DNA from: Apodemus sylvaticus
Lineage: Eukaryota; Chordata; Mammalia; Rodentia; Muridae
DNA: 64,000 nucleotides
Assembly (NCBI RefSeq): GCF_947179515.1
Contig: NC_067492.1
Coordinates: 12,600,513-12,664,512, forward strand
Reading direction: 5' to 3'
The translations under genes were made by a program, and so were the position numbers. Within the stretch, counting starts at the first letter, position 1. Each line of letters begins with the position of its first letter. The notes under the pieces are model-generated. The model ran no database searches, was not told where the DNA came from, and saw nothing but the letters and a program-made list of their open reading frames with translations. Below are positions 21,753-32,774 of this stretch, piece after piece.

Positions 21753-22444
21753 ATCAGTTTTATCTCTTGAGTGTGGTGGTTACTATGCTGAGTAACTCAC
21801 AAGTTACTCGGTTAAGTAGGCCACTCTTTGGTGACCCCGGCATTGGCCATTAGGGTGGTGGCCTCATCACATTATGGGGCCAGACAGGAGTGTTTGGGTT
21901 GCTGGCTAGATACTCACAGCTCGTTCAGCAGTTATCTGGGTTATGGGAGGCTTATTGGCCATTGGCGTGATGAAGTCAGCCTAAGCAGATGTCTATGCAG
22001 CTGGAAAGTCTCCATGAAGCCCCATGGGGAATTTTTTGTTACTTAATGAAGGAAGCTGGGGCCCTGAGGTCAGGTCCAGCAATGGCTTGTCAAAGAGCTG
22101 AGAAAAAGTCTGGTGCAGTAATATTTTTATTACTCTGTGTATCCTCTCCCAAGAGCTGCAAGCTGAAGGCCCATTGGTTGGGACAAAGCCAGCTTCTTCG
22201 GGACACTGTAAAACCCAGTGGGAATACTCTTGACTAGCAGAGTGGGAAATTGTTAGCTCAAATTTATTTACATCCTGTCTTGCCCTACAAAATATTTTTA
22301 ATTAGCTTACAAAACAAACAAAATTAAACAAACAAAGCACCCAAACTAAAACCCACGTGTAAGAACATAGGAAAATATGCATACAAATTACAGAAAATCA
22401 AACTCAGAGGGATTTTTATATAGAATGGGCAATCAGCTTCAGTT
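21753..22444. other. no recognised feature
   Basis: Mixed sequence; short A-rich patch at 22308-22360. Nothing supported. Confidence 0.4.
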
Positions 22445-22650
22445 TTAAAAACAGACTTATTTTACTTGTGTTTATGTGGATGAGGTGTCTGCAGAGCGAA
22501 TGCAAGTGCCTTCAGAGGCCACCAGAGGTCATCAGATCCCTTGGAGTTAGCGTTACAGGTGTGAGCCACTTGATGTAGGAGATAGGAATTAAACTCAGGT
22601 CCTCTGGAAGAACAGCAAATGTTGTGACTGCTGAGGCCCCCAGTCCCTCA
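22445..22650 (-). mobile_element. B3-type SINE
   Basis: ccttcagaggccaccagagg, ggaattaaactcaggtcctc and tggaagaacagcaaatgt in reversed order. Confidence 0.78.
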
Positions 22651-22929
22651 ACTTCATACTTGATATTGACCTTTCTTCTGGTCAAAATGACACCAGTTGC
22701 ATAACTTCATGTCAAAGGTTTTGAAAGACTTCTGTCATTTCCATATGTAGCTGTAAGCAGGATAATGTATTCCATGGGGCGTCACCTAAGGGCAATGTGT
22801 TATTCCTTTCAACTCTTATATGTTGCCAGAATCAATTACTCAGTTACATATAACCATTTTTCTTGTAATGGTACAAAGCAGAGAGCTTATTTGGAGGGGG
22901 CCAATGACTTCAAGAGCTTAAATGCTATC
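22651..22929. other. no recognised feature
   Basis: Nothing supported. Confidence 0.45.
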
Positions 22930-23040
22930 TTGATGCTGGCACACTTCTGTAATGTCGGTGCTTGAGAAACTGAGTTAAAGAGAGTGTGAGTGTAAGGCTA
23001 GCTTGGGCTGTGTAGACCCCAACTCAATCACCACAACCAC
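22930..23040 (+). mobile_element. B1-related SINE, very degenerate
   Basis: gatgctggcacacttctgta, then aatgtcggtgcttgagaaac and aaggctagcttgggctgtgt follow the B1 order in sense orientation. Confidence 0.5.
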
Positions 23041-23071
23041 AAAGAAATGCCAACCAATCAATCAACCTACA

Positions 23072-23330
23072 GAAAAAGAAGATAAGTCCAGTGAGAGATT
23101 AGTGGCCAAAGACGCTTGCCACCAAACCAATTCCCAGGACCTACATTGTGAAAGGAGACAACTGACTTTCACTAGTTGTTCTCTGACCTTCACATGTGTA
23201 CCCTGGCATGTTTGACTGTCCCGCTTCCAAATAAATGAATGAATGAATGAATAAATAAAGTAAAATAAGTAAATAAATACATAAATATAATAATAATAAT
23301 AAAACAAAACGAAACTACACAACAATAAAA
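23072..23330 (+). mobile_element. RSINE1-type SINE with A-rich tail
   Basis: ttagtggccaaagacgcttg, ccaccaaaccaattcccagg, tgttctctgaccttcacatg and taccctggcatg follow RSINE1. The tail runs through (AATG)n, (AAAT)n and (AAT)n to about 23330. Confidence 0.8.
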
Positions 23331-23714
23331 AGCATATGTCAATGTTTCTACAAACAGAATGTTTGAATTCTTAGCCAGATGACTTGATAAATCTGTTTCT
23401 AGGAATTCTCCCTAAGGAAAACATTGTAGTTAAAGATTCATATACCAAAGCGTTTGTGAGCACCGGTTCACACATCCCATAAAAATGTATTGGTGTTTCT
23501 CCAGTAGTACACTGTAGCTAGGCATGGTCATGCGGTGTTGACCATGAAGGCCACAGGCCTTATGGTCTAATCTGTAGAACTGTCACTATTAAAGACATTT
23601 TTTGACCTTGACATAAATAGCACAGCTGTGTCTCAGCAGTAGAGGCAGAGTCCTACTTAGCATCTGCCAATCAAGAACTAATGTTTGTGTTAAAAAATGC
23701 TTTCTTCATTATTG
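23331..23714. other. no recognised feature
   Basis: Nothing supported. Confidence 0.45.
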
Positions 23715-23758
23715 TTGTATGTGTGAGCATGTGTGTCTGTGCTCCAGGGTATGTGCAG

Positions 23759-23786
23759 AGGTCAGAGGTCAGAGGTCAGAGGTCAG
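23759..23786 (+). promoter_or_regulatory. four AGGTCAG direct repeats (DR1-type nuclear receptor sites)
   Basis: Exact heptamers at 23759, 23766, 23773 and 23780. AGGTCA half-sites one base apart in direct orientation are the known DR1 layout bound by RXR heterodimers, PPAR/RXR and HNF4. The array is an expansion of the RSINE1 gaggtcagag motif. Function is not shown. Confidence 0.6.
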
Positions 23787-23841
23787 AGAACCACTTCTGA
23801 GAGTGACTTCTCACTTTCCACTGAGGGATCCAGGATGTGAA

Positions 23842-23842
<1 letters not shown>

Positions 23843-23889
<47 letters not shown>
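23843..23889. repeat. (TG)n microsatellite
   Basis: About 22 GT units inside the RSINE1. Confidence 0.97.
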
Positions 23890-23895
<6 letters not shown>

Positions 23896-23897
<2 letters not shown>

Positions 23898-23990
23898 GCT
23901 GTGTGCGTGGTTACACAACCCTGCATTGACTGCCCTCTGTTTCACTGTCCCTTCTCCTCTCCCATGCCTCTGATGACCGACTCAACAAGC
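23896..23990 (+). repeat. duplicated segment, copy A
   Basis: It aligns end to end with 24446-24543 at roughly 85 percent by eye (shared: tgccctctgtttcac, ctcctctcccatgcctct, gactcaacaa). It lies inside an RSINE1, so this is the transferred copy. Confidence 0.85.
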
Positions 23991-24035
23991 TTTTGCAATG
24001 AATGATTCTATTCGTTGAGCCACGTCACCAGTCCA

Positions 24036-24445
24036 AGCACTGATATTTGGTTAACCGCGGAAAGCAAAAGTGGAGAACCCATGTGGACATGCTATTGGTA
24101 AGAAGACACGGTGATATGTGTGCGGGTGTATAGGAGGAAGCATCCTGGTGACGTCCTCATCAGAATGATTTACAGAAAGATGTCTGAGTAGTTAGGTGTT
24201 ATTGTTGGAAGCTCTGTTCATAGTCCTTGGCCTCACTGTGCTAATATGTACAAAGCATCTTTTTGAGGTGCCTGGGCCTCTTCATCAGGTGTCAGCTACT
24301 CTGGATCCACAGGGGTCATGCTAGAAGCAGGAAGACTTATGGACTCCAGCAGCAACATCAAGCCAAGGGTACCGAGCACTGGAGAGGAGCCTTTATAGCA
24401 TCCCTAAGGTGTCTAGGGCTTTTCCGGTGGCTCTCCACCCCACCA
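24036..24445. other. no recognised feature
   Basis: Mixed sequence without a known repeat; a weak internal echo (aggtgcctgggcctcttc, aaggtgtctagggctttt) may extend the neighbouring duplication. Confidence 0.4.
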
Positions 24446-24543
24446 TGGCTGTGTGCTGCATGACTACACAGCCCTGCACTGGCCGCCCTCTGTTTCACAG
24501 TCTCTTCTCCTCTCCCATGCCTCTGGTGACTGACTCAACAAAC
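24446..24543 (+). repeat. duplicated segment, copy B
   Basis: Paralogue of 23896-23990, located in sequence that I cannot assign to any repeat. Confidence 0.85.
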
Positions 24544-25368
24544 TACATGTTCTCAAAGTCTGCTGCCAGTGGAGCCAGTGACCTTTATTTTCCTTTTCCT
24601 TTTTAAGTAAATATAAAAACATATTCCGAGCCAAATATGAATGTCTCTGGTCCCAGAATACACATTTAATTTTACCCCCATACATGTTTCTGAATAGAAA
24701 ACTTTAACTCTGTCCGTTTTATTTAAAAGGTAATGGTGGATTTTCCATTTGGGAGCTCTGTCCATCTCCCACATTCCATCTCCCAAACTCAGCTGGGGGG
24801 GTGGGGGTGGGTCCTACTGTGTAGCCATTGTGTGTCTGTGAAAGCCTCTGTGGGGGACCTGCCCCTTGCAGACCCTATTTGGGCAAACTCCTCACATAGA
24901 TTTGCCTGAAGAAAGGTGAGGAAGGAGCAGTGTTCACAAGTCCTGTAGAGAAGGAGGGGGGAGCCGGCCAGGCTGGGCTGAGGCTCTTTGACCTTGAATC
25001 ATTGATCGCTGGAAGCTGCGTTCCTGGCCTTGTAAAGTGTTCATAACATTGTGGGTTGGCAGAAATAAAACCCAGAGTCTAGATCTCATATTGGACCGGG
25101 GTGAGCCTGAAACCCAGAGTTGGCATTCTTCAGCTCTCAGACATTGGCTGACTTAAGTCCACTGCTTCAGGTGACTGCCGTGAAAATTTAATAATAAAGG
25201 GAACAGAAACAGGCGTTCACTGTACCTGACACTCAATGCAACATACTTGTAGAGATTTAACACGGATATCTGTGTGTATACACACTGTGTGTGTGCATAC
25301 AAAGTATAATTGTAAATTATACCTGCAATTATAAAAATTGACAAACACATTTTATTCATTTCTTTTTA
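24544..25368. other. no recognised feature
   Basis: More than 800 bp with no supported gene or repeat; short G-run at 24796-24812. Confidence 0.4.
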
Positions 25369-25655
25369 ATATGTGTATATGTGTGTATCTGTGTGTGTTG
25401 TGTGTATGAGTGCATGTGTGTGGTATGTGCATGCATGTATGGTGTGTGTGTGTGTGCATGTACATGGGTATGTGTGCATGTATGTGTGGTGTGTGTTTGT
25501 GTGTATGTGGTGTGGCATGTGTGTGCGTGTACATATGTGTGTCTGGTGTGGTATATGTGTGCATGTACATATGTGTGTGGTGTGGTATATGTGTGTATGT
25601 ACGTGTGTGTGTGTGTGTGTGTGTGTGTGGTGTGGCATGTGTGTGTGTGCTCACA
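25369..25655. repeat. compound (TG)n/(TATG)n microsatellite
   Basis: About 285 bp of TG, GTAT and TGTGG units; overlapping Cys/Val and His/Thr frames on both strands are repeat translations. Confidence 0.96.
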
Positions 25656-25800
25656 CACGAGATAATGTACATATGGCTTTAGGAGGCCATCTTGTGGGAC
25701 TCCTTTTTCTCCTTCACAATTTGAGCCCTGGGCACTGAACTCAGGCTGTCAGTCTTGGGGGCAAGCTCCTTTTCCTGCTGAGCCACCTTGATGGTCCCTA
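25656..25800 (-). mobile_element. RSINE1-type SINE
   Basis: ttgagccctgggcactgaac, tcaggctgtcagtcttgggg and ttcctgctgagccaccttga in reversed RSINE1 order. The TG array to its left stands where the tail should be. Confidence 0.75.
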
Positions 25801-26844
25801 ACTTACAGTTTTCAAATGATCATGAGACCCCAAGATGCCCAGTATAAATCTGCAGAGATATGATCCACAGATGTGTACAAAGGCCTATTTCCTTCGAACA
25901 TGGCTGAATACTGAATTTTTCAGAATACACAGAAGTAGAAAAGACCCTGTGATGAGGCCTGAGCCGTCCAACCCCTTGGCTTTGCCTTGATCACGATCTT
26001 GCCAGTCTCAGTCTGCGTACTCACCCGCCATGTCTTTGCTACTGCAGTATTTTGAAAAACCTCCAGGCATTAAATCTTGTCATCTGTCCTCCCCAGTTGA
26101 CAAGGCAATGTAGTCTCATTTTTTCTCACCCACCCACCAGGGCAGTGCCACCTGAGCTCTGGGCTTCAGGGTCATGTACGTCTCCAGGGTCACACGTCTC
26201 CTCCGATGTCCCTTGCCCTTTTCTGGGATCCTCTCTTCTTCTAGGGCTGTGGCGTTTGAGGTCAGATCTCATTTCTACCCAGGTGCGCTGGCCGCTGCCT
26301 CTCCAGACCTTATCTGGTGTGATTTATGCTGAGTGCCTGGATCCACATTTCACAATAAATTCTTCTTAAACAGCCTGGCGGTTCAGGCTCATTTCTCATC
26401 TCCATGGAGGCTTTTGACTGATAACCTGAAGAATTGCTTCCCTGTGACTGGCAGGGTAATGTGCTATCACAGCCTGGATGCTCTCAGAGCTCCCGGAGGC
26501 AGGGCAGAGCTGTGGGTTCCACGTGCTGCTGGCTGCCTTGGATAGAGTGGCTATGGCACCCCACCCCCATCTTCTGCCTGTTGTCCTCTGCACTGCCAGG
26601 GTTTCTAGGTACCAGGTCTGCTCCATGCTGAGGAAGTTCCTACAGGACATGCCTCTCAGACTCACTGTGAAAGGCCTCCTAGGCCAAGGTCAATTAGAGT
26701 TCTGTGTGTGTTCTCTCTGGAGTCTGCAGGCACCAAAAGGCACAGTTTTATGGAGCCCTTCAATGCTGCTGGATGCCAAAGTTTGTAAAAGGGATTGTGA
26801 CTGAATTCCTCTTCCTGTTCCTCCTCTTCTTTAAATGCTCTATT
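25801..26844. other. repeat-poor block, no gene recognised
   Basis: Just over 1 kb of unassigned sequence. Open frames of 65-108 codons on both strands between 26052 and 26804 overlap each other and show no domain. An aataaa lies at 26351, but no transcript structure is visible. Confidence 0.4.
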
Positions 26845-27047
26845 TTATTTTTATCGCAATGTATGTGTTTGTGTCTGTGTGTTAGCATGTGCATATAGAA
26901 CTGGGCCGCAGCAGAGACCACAGAGGGTGTCAGGTCCCCAGACTTGGCGTTATAAGTGGTTATGAAATACGTGATGTAGGTGCTGGCAGCTGAACTTGGG
27001 TCCAGTAGAGTAGCAAGCACTCTAAATGGCTGGGCCGTCATTCAGCC
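26845..27047 (-). mobile_element. B3-type SINE, degenerate
   Basis: cacagagggtgtcaggtccc, ggtgctggcagctgaacttg and agcaagcactctaaatggct in reversed order. Confidence 0.7.
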
Positions 27048-27084
27048 CTCGTGGCGGGAATTCAGTCTAGTGTGGATACCACAG

Positions 27085-27204
27085 TTTTCTGAGACAGGGT
27101 TTCTCTGTGTAGCCCTGGCTGTCCTGGGACTCACTCTGTAGACAAGGCTGGCCTTGAACTCAGACATCCATCTCCCAATTAAAGACATGCCACCACTGCC
27201 CAGC
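27085..27204 (-). mobile_element. B1 SINE, internally deleted
   Basis: gagacagggtttctctgtgt, agccctggctgtcctgggac and aaggctggccttgaactcag are strong. The usual 'caagtgctggg' stretch is missing before attaaagacatgccaccac. Confidence 0.9.
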
Positions 27205-27257
27205 AGGATGCCACAGTTGTTAGACAGAGTCTTACCAATGCCTTCACAAGCACCAGC

Positions 27258-27269
27258 CACTTGTTCTTT
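27258..27269. repeat. target-site duplication of the long L1, left copy
   Basis: cacttgttcttt, repeated exactly at 34420-34431, 7.15 kb away. Confidence 0.88.
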
Positions 27270-30200
27270 TTTTTTAAATTCAATATAGTCTTTATTTACA
27301 TTCTTTATTTACAGAGATAAAAATAAAATAGAGCATCTTCCAGGGCTTTCCTGGATCCACCCTCCCAAAAGTCCCATAAGCCCTCTTCCCTCCCTCTGTT
27401 CTCCAATCCACCCCTTCCCATGTCCCTGTCCTGGCATTCCCCTACACTGCTGCACTGAGCTTTTCCAGGATGGGGGGGGGCACTCCTTCCTTCTTCTTGG
27501 GCATCATTTGATATGTGCATTGGGTCTTGGGTATTCCAAGCTTCTAGGCTAATATCCAATTATCAGTGAGAACATACTATGAGTGCTCTTTTGAGACTGG
27601 GTTACCTCACTTAGGATGATATTCTCCAGTTCCATCCATTTGTCTAAGAATTTCATGAATTCATTGTTTCTAATGGCTGAATAGTACTCCATTGTGTATA
27701 TATACCACATTTTCTGGTATAGCAGGGTCCTCTGGAAGTATCATTCCCAGTTTTCTGAGGAACTGCCAGACTGACTTCCAGAGTGGTAGTACCAGCTTGC
27801 AACCCCACCAGCAGTGGAGGAGTGTTCCTCTTTCTCCACATCCTCACCAGAACCTGTTTTCTCCTGACTTTTTGATCTTAGCCATTCTGTCTGGTGTGAG
27901 GTGAAATCTCAGAGTTGTTTTGATTTGCATTTCCCTGATAACTAAGGATGTTGAACATTTCTTTAGGTACTTCTCAGCCATTCGATATTCCTCAGGTGAA
28001 AATTCTTTGTTTAGCTCTGTCCCCTATTTTTTAAGGGGGATATTTGGCTCTCTGGAGTCTACCTTCTTGAGTTCTTTGTATATCTTGGATATAAGCCCTC
28101 TCTTGAACGTAGTGTTGGTAAATATCTTTTCCCAATTTGTTGGTTGCCATTTTGTTCTTTTGACAATGTTCTTTGCTTTACAGAAACTTTGTATTTTTGT
28201 GAGGTCCCATTTGTCAATTCTTGATCTTAGAGCATAAGCTATTGGTGTTCTGTTGAGGAAATTTTCCCCTGTGCCCGTGTCCTCAAGGGTCTTCCCCAGT
28301 TTCTTTTCTATTAGTTTCAGTATGTCTGGTTTTATGTGGAGGTTCTTGATCCACTTGGAATTGAGCTTAGTACAAGGAGATAAGAATGCATCAATTTGCG
28401 TTCTTTGCATGCTGACCTCCAGTTGAAACAGCACCATTTGTTGAAAAGGCTATCTTTTTTTCCACTGGATGGTTTCAGCTCCTTTGGTGAAGATCAAGTG
28501 ACCAAAGGTGTATGGGTTCATTTCTGGGTCTTCAATCCTATTCCATTGATCCACCTGCCTGTCACTGTACCAATACCATGCAGTTTTTTAAAACACAATT
28601 GCTCTGTAGTACTGCTTGAGGTTGGGGATACTGATTCCCCCAGAGGTTCTTTTACTGTTGAGAATAGTTTTAGCTATCCTGGGTTTTTTGTTATTCCAGA
28701 TGAATTTGAGAATTGCTTTTTCTAAGCCTATGAAGAATTGAGTTGGGATTTTGATGGGGATTGCATCGAATCTGTAGATTGCTTTTGGCAAGATGGCCAT
28801 TTTTACTATATTAATCCTGCCAATCCAAGAACAAGGAAGATTTTTCCATCTTCTGAGGTCTTCTTTGATTTCTTTCTTCAAAGAAAGTTTGAAGTTCCTG
28901 TCATACAGATCTTTCACTTGTTTGGTTAGAGTCACACCAAGATACTTTATATTGTTTGTGGCTATTGTGAAGGGTGTCATTTCCCTAATTTCTTTCTCAG
29001 CCTGTTTATCCTTTGAGTATAGGAGGGCTACTGATTTGCTTGAGTTAATTTTATAACCAGCTACCTTGCTGAAGTTCTTTATCAGCTGTAGGAGTTCTCT
29101 GGTGGAGTTTATTGGGTTGCTTAAGTATACTATCATATCATCTGCAGATAGTGATAGTTTGACTTCTTCCTTTCCAATTTGTATCCCTTTGACCTCTTTG
29201 TGTTGTCAAATTGCTGTAGCTAGAACTTCAAGTACTATATTGAATAAATATGGAGAGAAAGGGCAGCCTTGTCTAGTCCCTGATTATAGTGGGGTTGCTT
29301 CAAGTTTCTCTCCATTTAGTTTGATGTTGGCTACTGGTTTGCTGTATATTGCTTTTATTATGTTTAGGTATGGGCCTTAAATTCCTGTTCTTTCCAAGAC
29401 CTTTAACATGAAAGGATGCTGAATTTTGTCAAATGCTTTTTCAGCATCTAATGAAATAACCATGTGGTTTTTTTCTTTGAGTTTGTTTATGTATTGGATT
29501 ACACTGATTGATTTCCATATATTGAACCATCCCTGCATCCCTGGGATAAAGCCTACTTGATCATGGTGAATGATTGTTTTGATGTGTTCTTGGATTTGGT
29601 TGGCAAGAATTTTATTGAGTATTTTTGCATTAATATTCATAAGGGAAATTGGTCTAAGATTCTCTTTTTTTGTTGGATCTTTGTGTGGTTTTGGTATCAG
29701 CAAAATTGTGGCTTCATAGAACGAGTTGGGTAATGTTCCTTCTGTTTCTATTTTGTGGAATAGTTTGAAGAGTATTGGCATTATGTCTCCTTTGAAGGTC
29801 TGATAGAATTCTGCACTGAAGCCATCTGGTCCTGTGCTTTTTTTTTTTGATTGGGAGACTGTCAATGACCACTTCTATTTCTTTAGGGGTTATGGGTCTA
29901 TTTAGATGGTCTACCTGATCCTGATTAAATTTTGGTAGTTGGTATCTGTCTAGAAAATTGTCCATTTCCTCCAGATTTTCCAGGTTTGTTGAGTATAGGC
30001 TTTTGTAGTAGGATATTATAATTTTTGGATTTCCTCAGTTTCTGTTGTTATATCACCCTTTTCATTTCTGATTTTGTTAATTTGGGTACTGTCTCTGTGT
30101 CCTCTGGTTAGTCTGGCTAAAGATTTATCTATCTTGTTGATTTTCTCAAAGAACCAGCTCCTACTTTTGTTGATTCTTTGTATAGTTCTTTTTGTTTCAA

Positions 30201-30351
30201 CTTGGTTGATTTCAGCCACAAGTGTCTTGATTTCTTGCCTTCTACTCCTCTTGGGTGTATTAGCTTCTTTTTTTCTAAAGCTTTCAGGTGTTCTGTTAAA
30301 CTGTTAGTGTATGCTCTCTCCAGCTTCTTTTTGTAGGCACTCAGAGCTATG

Positions 30352-30357
30352 AGTTTC
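30352..30357. repeat. 6-bp target-site duplication of ERV, left
   Basis: agtttc immediately before the TG of LTR 1; repeated at 31824-31829. Confidence 0.85.
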
Positions 30358-30665
30358 TGTTGGGAACCAGAGAGCTTGGCTCAACACCCCCATCTGAGCT
30401 TTTTGCACAGGTTTCTTGAGAGCAAAACATCCCGTGGCTTCACTTGATTCCTGCCTTCCTGCCCGGTGTGGTACAGACTTCCCAGGTGCCTGACCTATGA
30501 CTATAATTGTTTTCTCCTGTTCCTTCCCTGGCCTCTAGTATATATATTGCTAGTCTCTCAGTAAAGCTTGGCATTCTCCTTGCAAAATGACCTGTGTCTG
30601 TGTTTTTTGTCAATCCCCCAGGCCTACGCCCAATACTCGGTACCGCGGCAGCTCGGGCGCTGTCA
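30358..30665 (+). mobile_element. 5' LTR of a two-LTR endogenous retrovirus-like element
   Basis: It begins TGTTGGGAACC and ends GCGCTGTCA, 308 bp. A TATA-like tagtatatatattg lies at about 30536, and a poly-A signal-like agtaaagc follows at 30559. TG/CA ends with 6-bp TSDs point to class II (ERVK). It differs from the 3' LTR by about 17 substitutions and one single-base indel by my count (about 5.5 percent), so it is old and inactive. The family name is not certain. Confidence 0.9.
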
Positions 30666-31514
30666 AATGGAGTTTAAAACTGGTAACTTGGGGTTGGAGT
30701 TATATTAAACAACAACACATGGCATGACCCAACCCAGGAAAAACAGGCCTCTAAGATACTTCTAAATTGGCATAATATTACATAATTCTTATCCTAGAAA
30801 TTAGACTTATGAGGGATAAGATTTAAAACAATGTCTTTTTAATGAGGTATTATAAGTTGTACTGTCATGCATTCAAACATAAGAACTTGCAGACAAACTT
30901 TATGATTTCAAGAATGATAAATGTTAAAGCAATACTAAACCATGTGTTTTAGTCCCATTCTTCTGTAGTTTGAAAAGTGGCTAATGAACAGAAAGAAGAC
31001 AAGAAGAAATTGAATTGTTCTAGCAGATTGTGTGTACTGACAAACTACTGATAGTATGAAGATGCTGCTGTGGTTGAAGAGTTTCTGGAATTGTGTCTAT
31101 GCTTCTAAATAATGAAGGGAGATTCCCTGTCACCTTGTATTACCATCAGAGAGACTTTGGCATTATTGCCACCCCTGATTAAAAAAGGTCTGGGTCTATG
31201 GCACTGGGGTTTTTGGCTTGTGGAGCTGCCACATTGGGATTGTTCCTGCTAAACTGTATGTGCAAACAACAAAACCAGTCCAGAGCAGTAATTGAACAAG
31301 TGCTTAGGCACAGGATAATACATATGCTCAAATTTGGCTCAGCCTGTAACAAGAATAGTTAGTCTATGACGGGCAACTCCTTTGCAGTCCACACCAACCT
31401 AAGACAGGGGCTCTGGGACTGGCAGAGATTCCCAGAGACGGGTAATGGGAGTTGGACGGAAGGTGTCCTAAGACAGATGCTATTCATTCTTTAAAAAATA
31501 AAAAAAGGGGGAGT
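30666..31514 (+). mobile_element. non-coding internal region of the ERV-like element
   Basis: About 850 bp between the LTRs. There is no open frame of note and no gag, protease, polymerase or envelope similarity that I can see. Sequence after LTR 1 (aatggagtttaaaactgg) does not look like a standard lysine-tRNA primer site. A purine tract aaaaaagggggag directly before LTR 2 is a good polypurine tract. It is either a non-autonomous element or a large internal deletion. Confidence 0.8.
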
Positions 31515-31823
31515 TGTTGGGAACCAAAGAGCTTGGCTCAACACCCCCATCTGAGCTTTTTGCACAGGTTTCTTGAGAGCAAAACATCCCATGGCTTAGC
31601 TTGATTCTTGCCTTCCTGCCCGGTGTGGTACGGACTTCCCAGGTGCCTGACCTTTGACTATAATTGTTTTCTCCTGTTCCTTCCCTGGCCTCTAGTATAT
31701 ATATTGCTAGTCTCTCAGTAAAGCTTTGGCATTCTCCTTGCAGAATGACCCGTGTCTGTTTTTTTTGTTAATCCCCCAGGCCTATGCCCGATACTCGGTA
31801 TTGTGGCAGCGCGGGCGCTGTCA
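31515..31823 (+). mobile_element. 3' LTR of the ERV-like element
   Basis: 309 bp, TGTTGGGAACC to GCGCTGTCA, paired with 30358-30665. It keeps the TATA-like and poly-A-signal-like motifs. Because the element sits in opposite orientation to the host L1, its plus-strand promoter would read antisense to the L1 ORFs. Confidence 0.9.
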
Positions 31824-31829
31824 AGTTTC
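31824..31829. repeat. 6-bp target-site duplication of ERV, right
   Basis: agtttc directly after the CA of LTR 2; L1 ORF2 homology resumes here. Confidence 0.85.
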
Positions 31830-32774
31830 CCTCTTAGCACTGCTTTCATTGCCCATAAATTTGGGTATATTGTGTCTTCATTTTCATTAAATTCTAAAAA
31901 TTTCTTTAATTTCTTTCCTTATTTCTTCCTTGACCAAGGTATCATTGAGTAGAGAACTGTTCAGCTTCCATGTGTTTGTGGGCTTTTTGTTGTTGTTGCT
32001 ATTGAAGATGACCCTTATTCCATAGTGATCTGATAGGAAGCATGGAATTAGTTCGATTGTTTTATATCTGTTGAAGTCTGTTTTGTGACCAATTATATGG
32101 TCAATTTTGAAGAAAATACCACGAGGTGCTGAGAAGAAGGTATATCCTTTTGATTTAGGATGAAATGTTCTATAGATATCTATTAAGTCCATTTGGTCCA
32201 AAACTTCTGTTAGTTCCACTGTGACTCTGTTTAGTTTGTGTTTCCCTGATCTGTTCATTGAAGAGAGTGGGGTGTTTAAGTCCCCCACAATTATTGTGTG
32301 GGTGGGATGTATGCTTTAAGCTCTAATAAGGTTTCCTTTACTAATGCAGGTGCCCTTGTATTTGGGGCATAGATGTTTAAAATTGAGAGTTCTTCCTGGT
32401 AGATTTTTCCTTTGAGTATAAAGTGGCCTTCTATATCTTTTTGATGACTTTTGGTAGAAAGTCTATTTTATCTTATATTAGAATGGCCTCTCCGGCTTGT
32501 TTCCTGGGACCATTTGCAGTATTGTTTTCCAAGTAGTGTTTGTCTTTGACACTGAGATTCATTTCCTGTATACAGCAAAATGTTGGGTCTTGCTTACTAA
32601 TCCAGTCTGTTAGTCTTTGTCTTTTTATTGGGGAATTGAGTCCATTTGATAAGAGATATTAAGGAATAGTGATTGTTGCTTCCTGCTGTTTTTGATGTAA
32701 TTTTTATGTTTGTGTCGTTATTTTCTTTTGGGTTTGTTGAAAGGAGATTACTTCTTTGCTTTTTCTTGTGTGTA

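Larger units (their letters stand above)
23715..24035 (-). mobile_element. RSINE1-type SINE, split by (TG)n and a duplicated segment
   Basis: Reversed RSINE1 parts are gtgcagaggtcagagg...gaaccacttctgagagtg at 23715-23842 and ttcgttgagccacgtcacca at 24010-24033. Between them lie a TG tract and a 95-bp segment (23896-23990) that also occurs at 24446-24543 and does not belong to the SINE. Confidence 0.7.
27560..32710 (-). pseudogene. L1 ORF2 remnant (endonuclease-reverse transcriptase), broken
   Basis: ORF2p nicks target DNA and reverse-transcribes L1 RNA. Recognisable pieces on the minus strand, 5' to 3': amino terminus about 32710-32597; endonuclease part 32288-31887 with GDLNTPLS (family form GDFNTP), KIDHIIGHK and SDH; linker 30219-30016; reverse transcriptase 29965-29377 with STGPDGFSAEFYQ, LIPKPHKDPT, RPISLMNINAKI and SLDAEKAFDKIQ. 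The catalytic box at about 29145 reads SADD (the usual F is S), and thumb and carboxy-terminal parts follow at 29136-28024 and 27847-27653. Frameshifts and the ERV insertion separate the blocks. It is non-functional. Confidence 0.9.

Noticed and set aside
27920..29380. Plus-strand frames of 87-109 codons rich in Phe/Leu/Ser
   Set aside because: Antisense shadows of L1 ORF2.
30666..31514. Retroviral gag or pol remnants between the LTRs
   Set aside because: No frame or motif of these genes can be seen on either strand.
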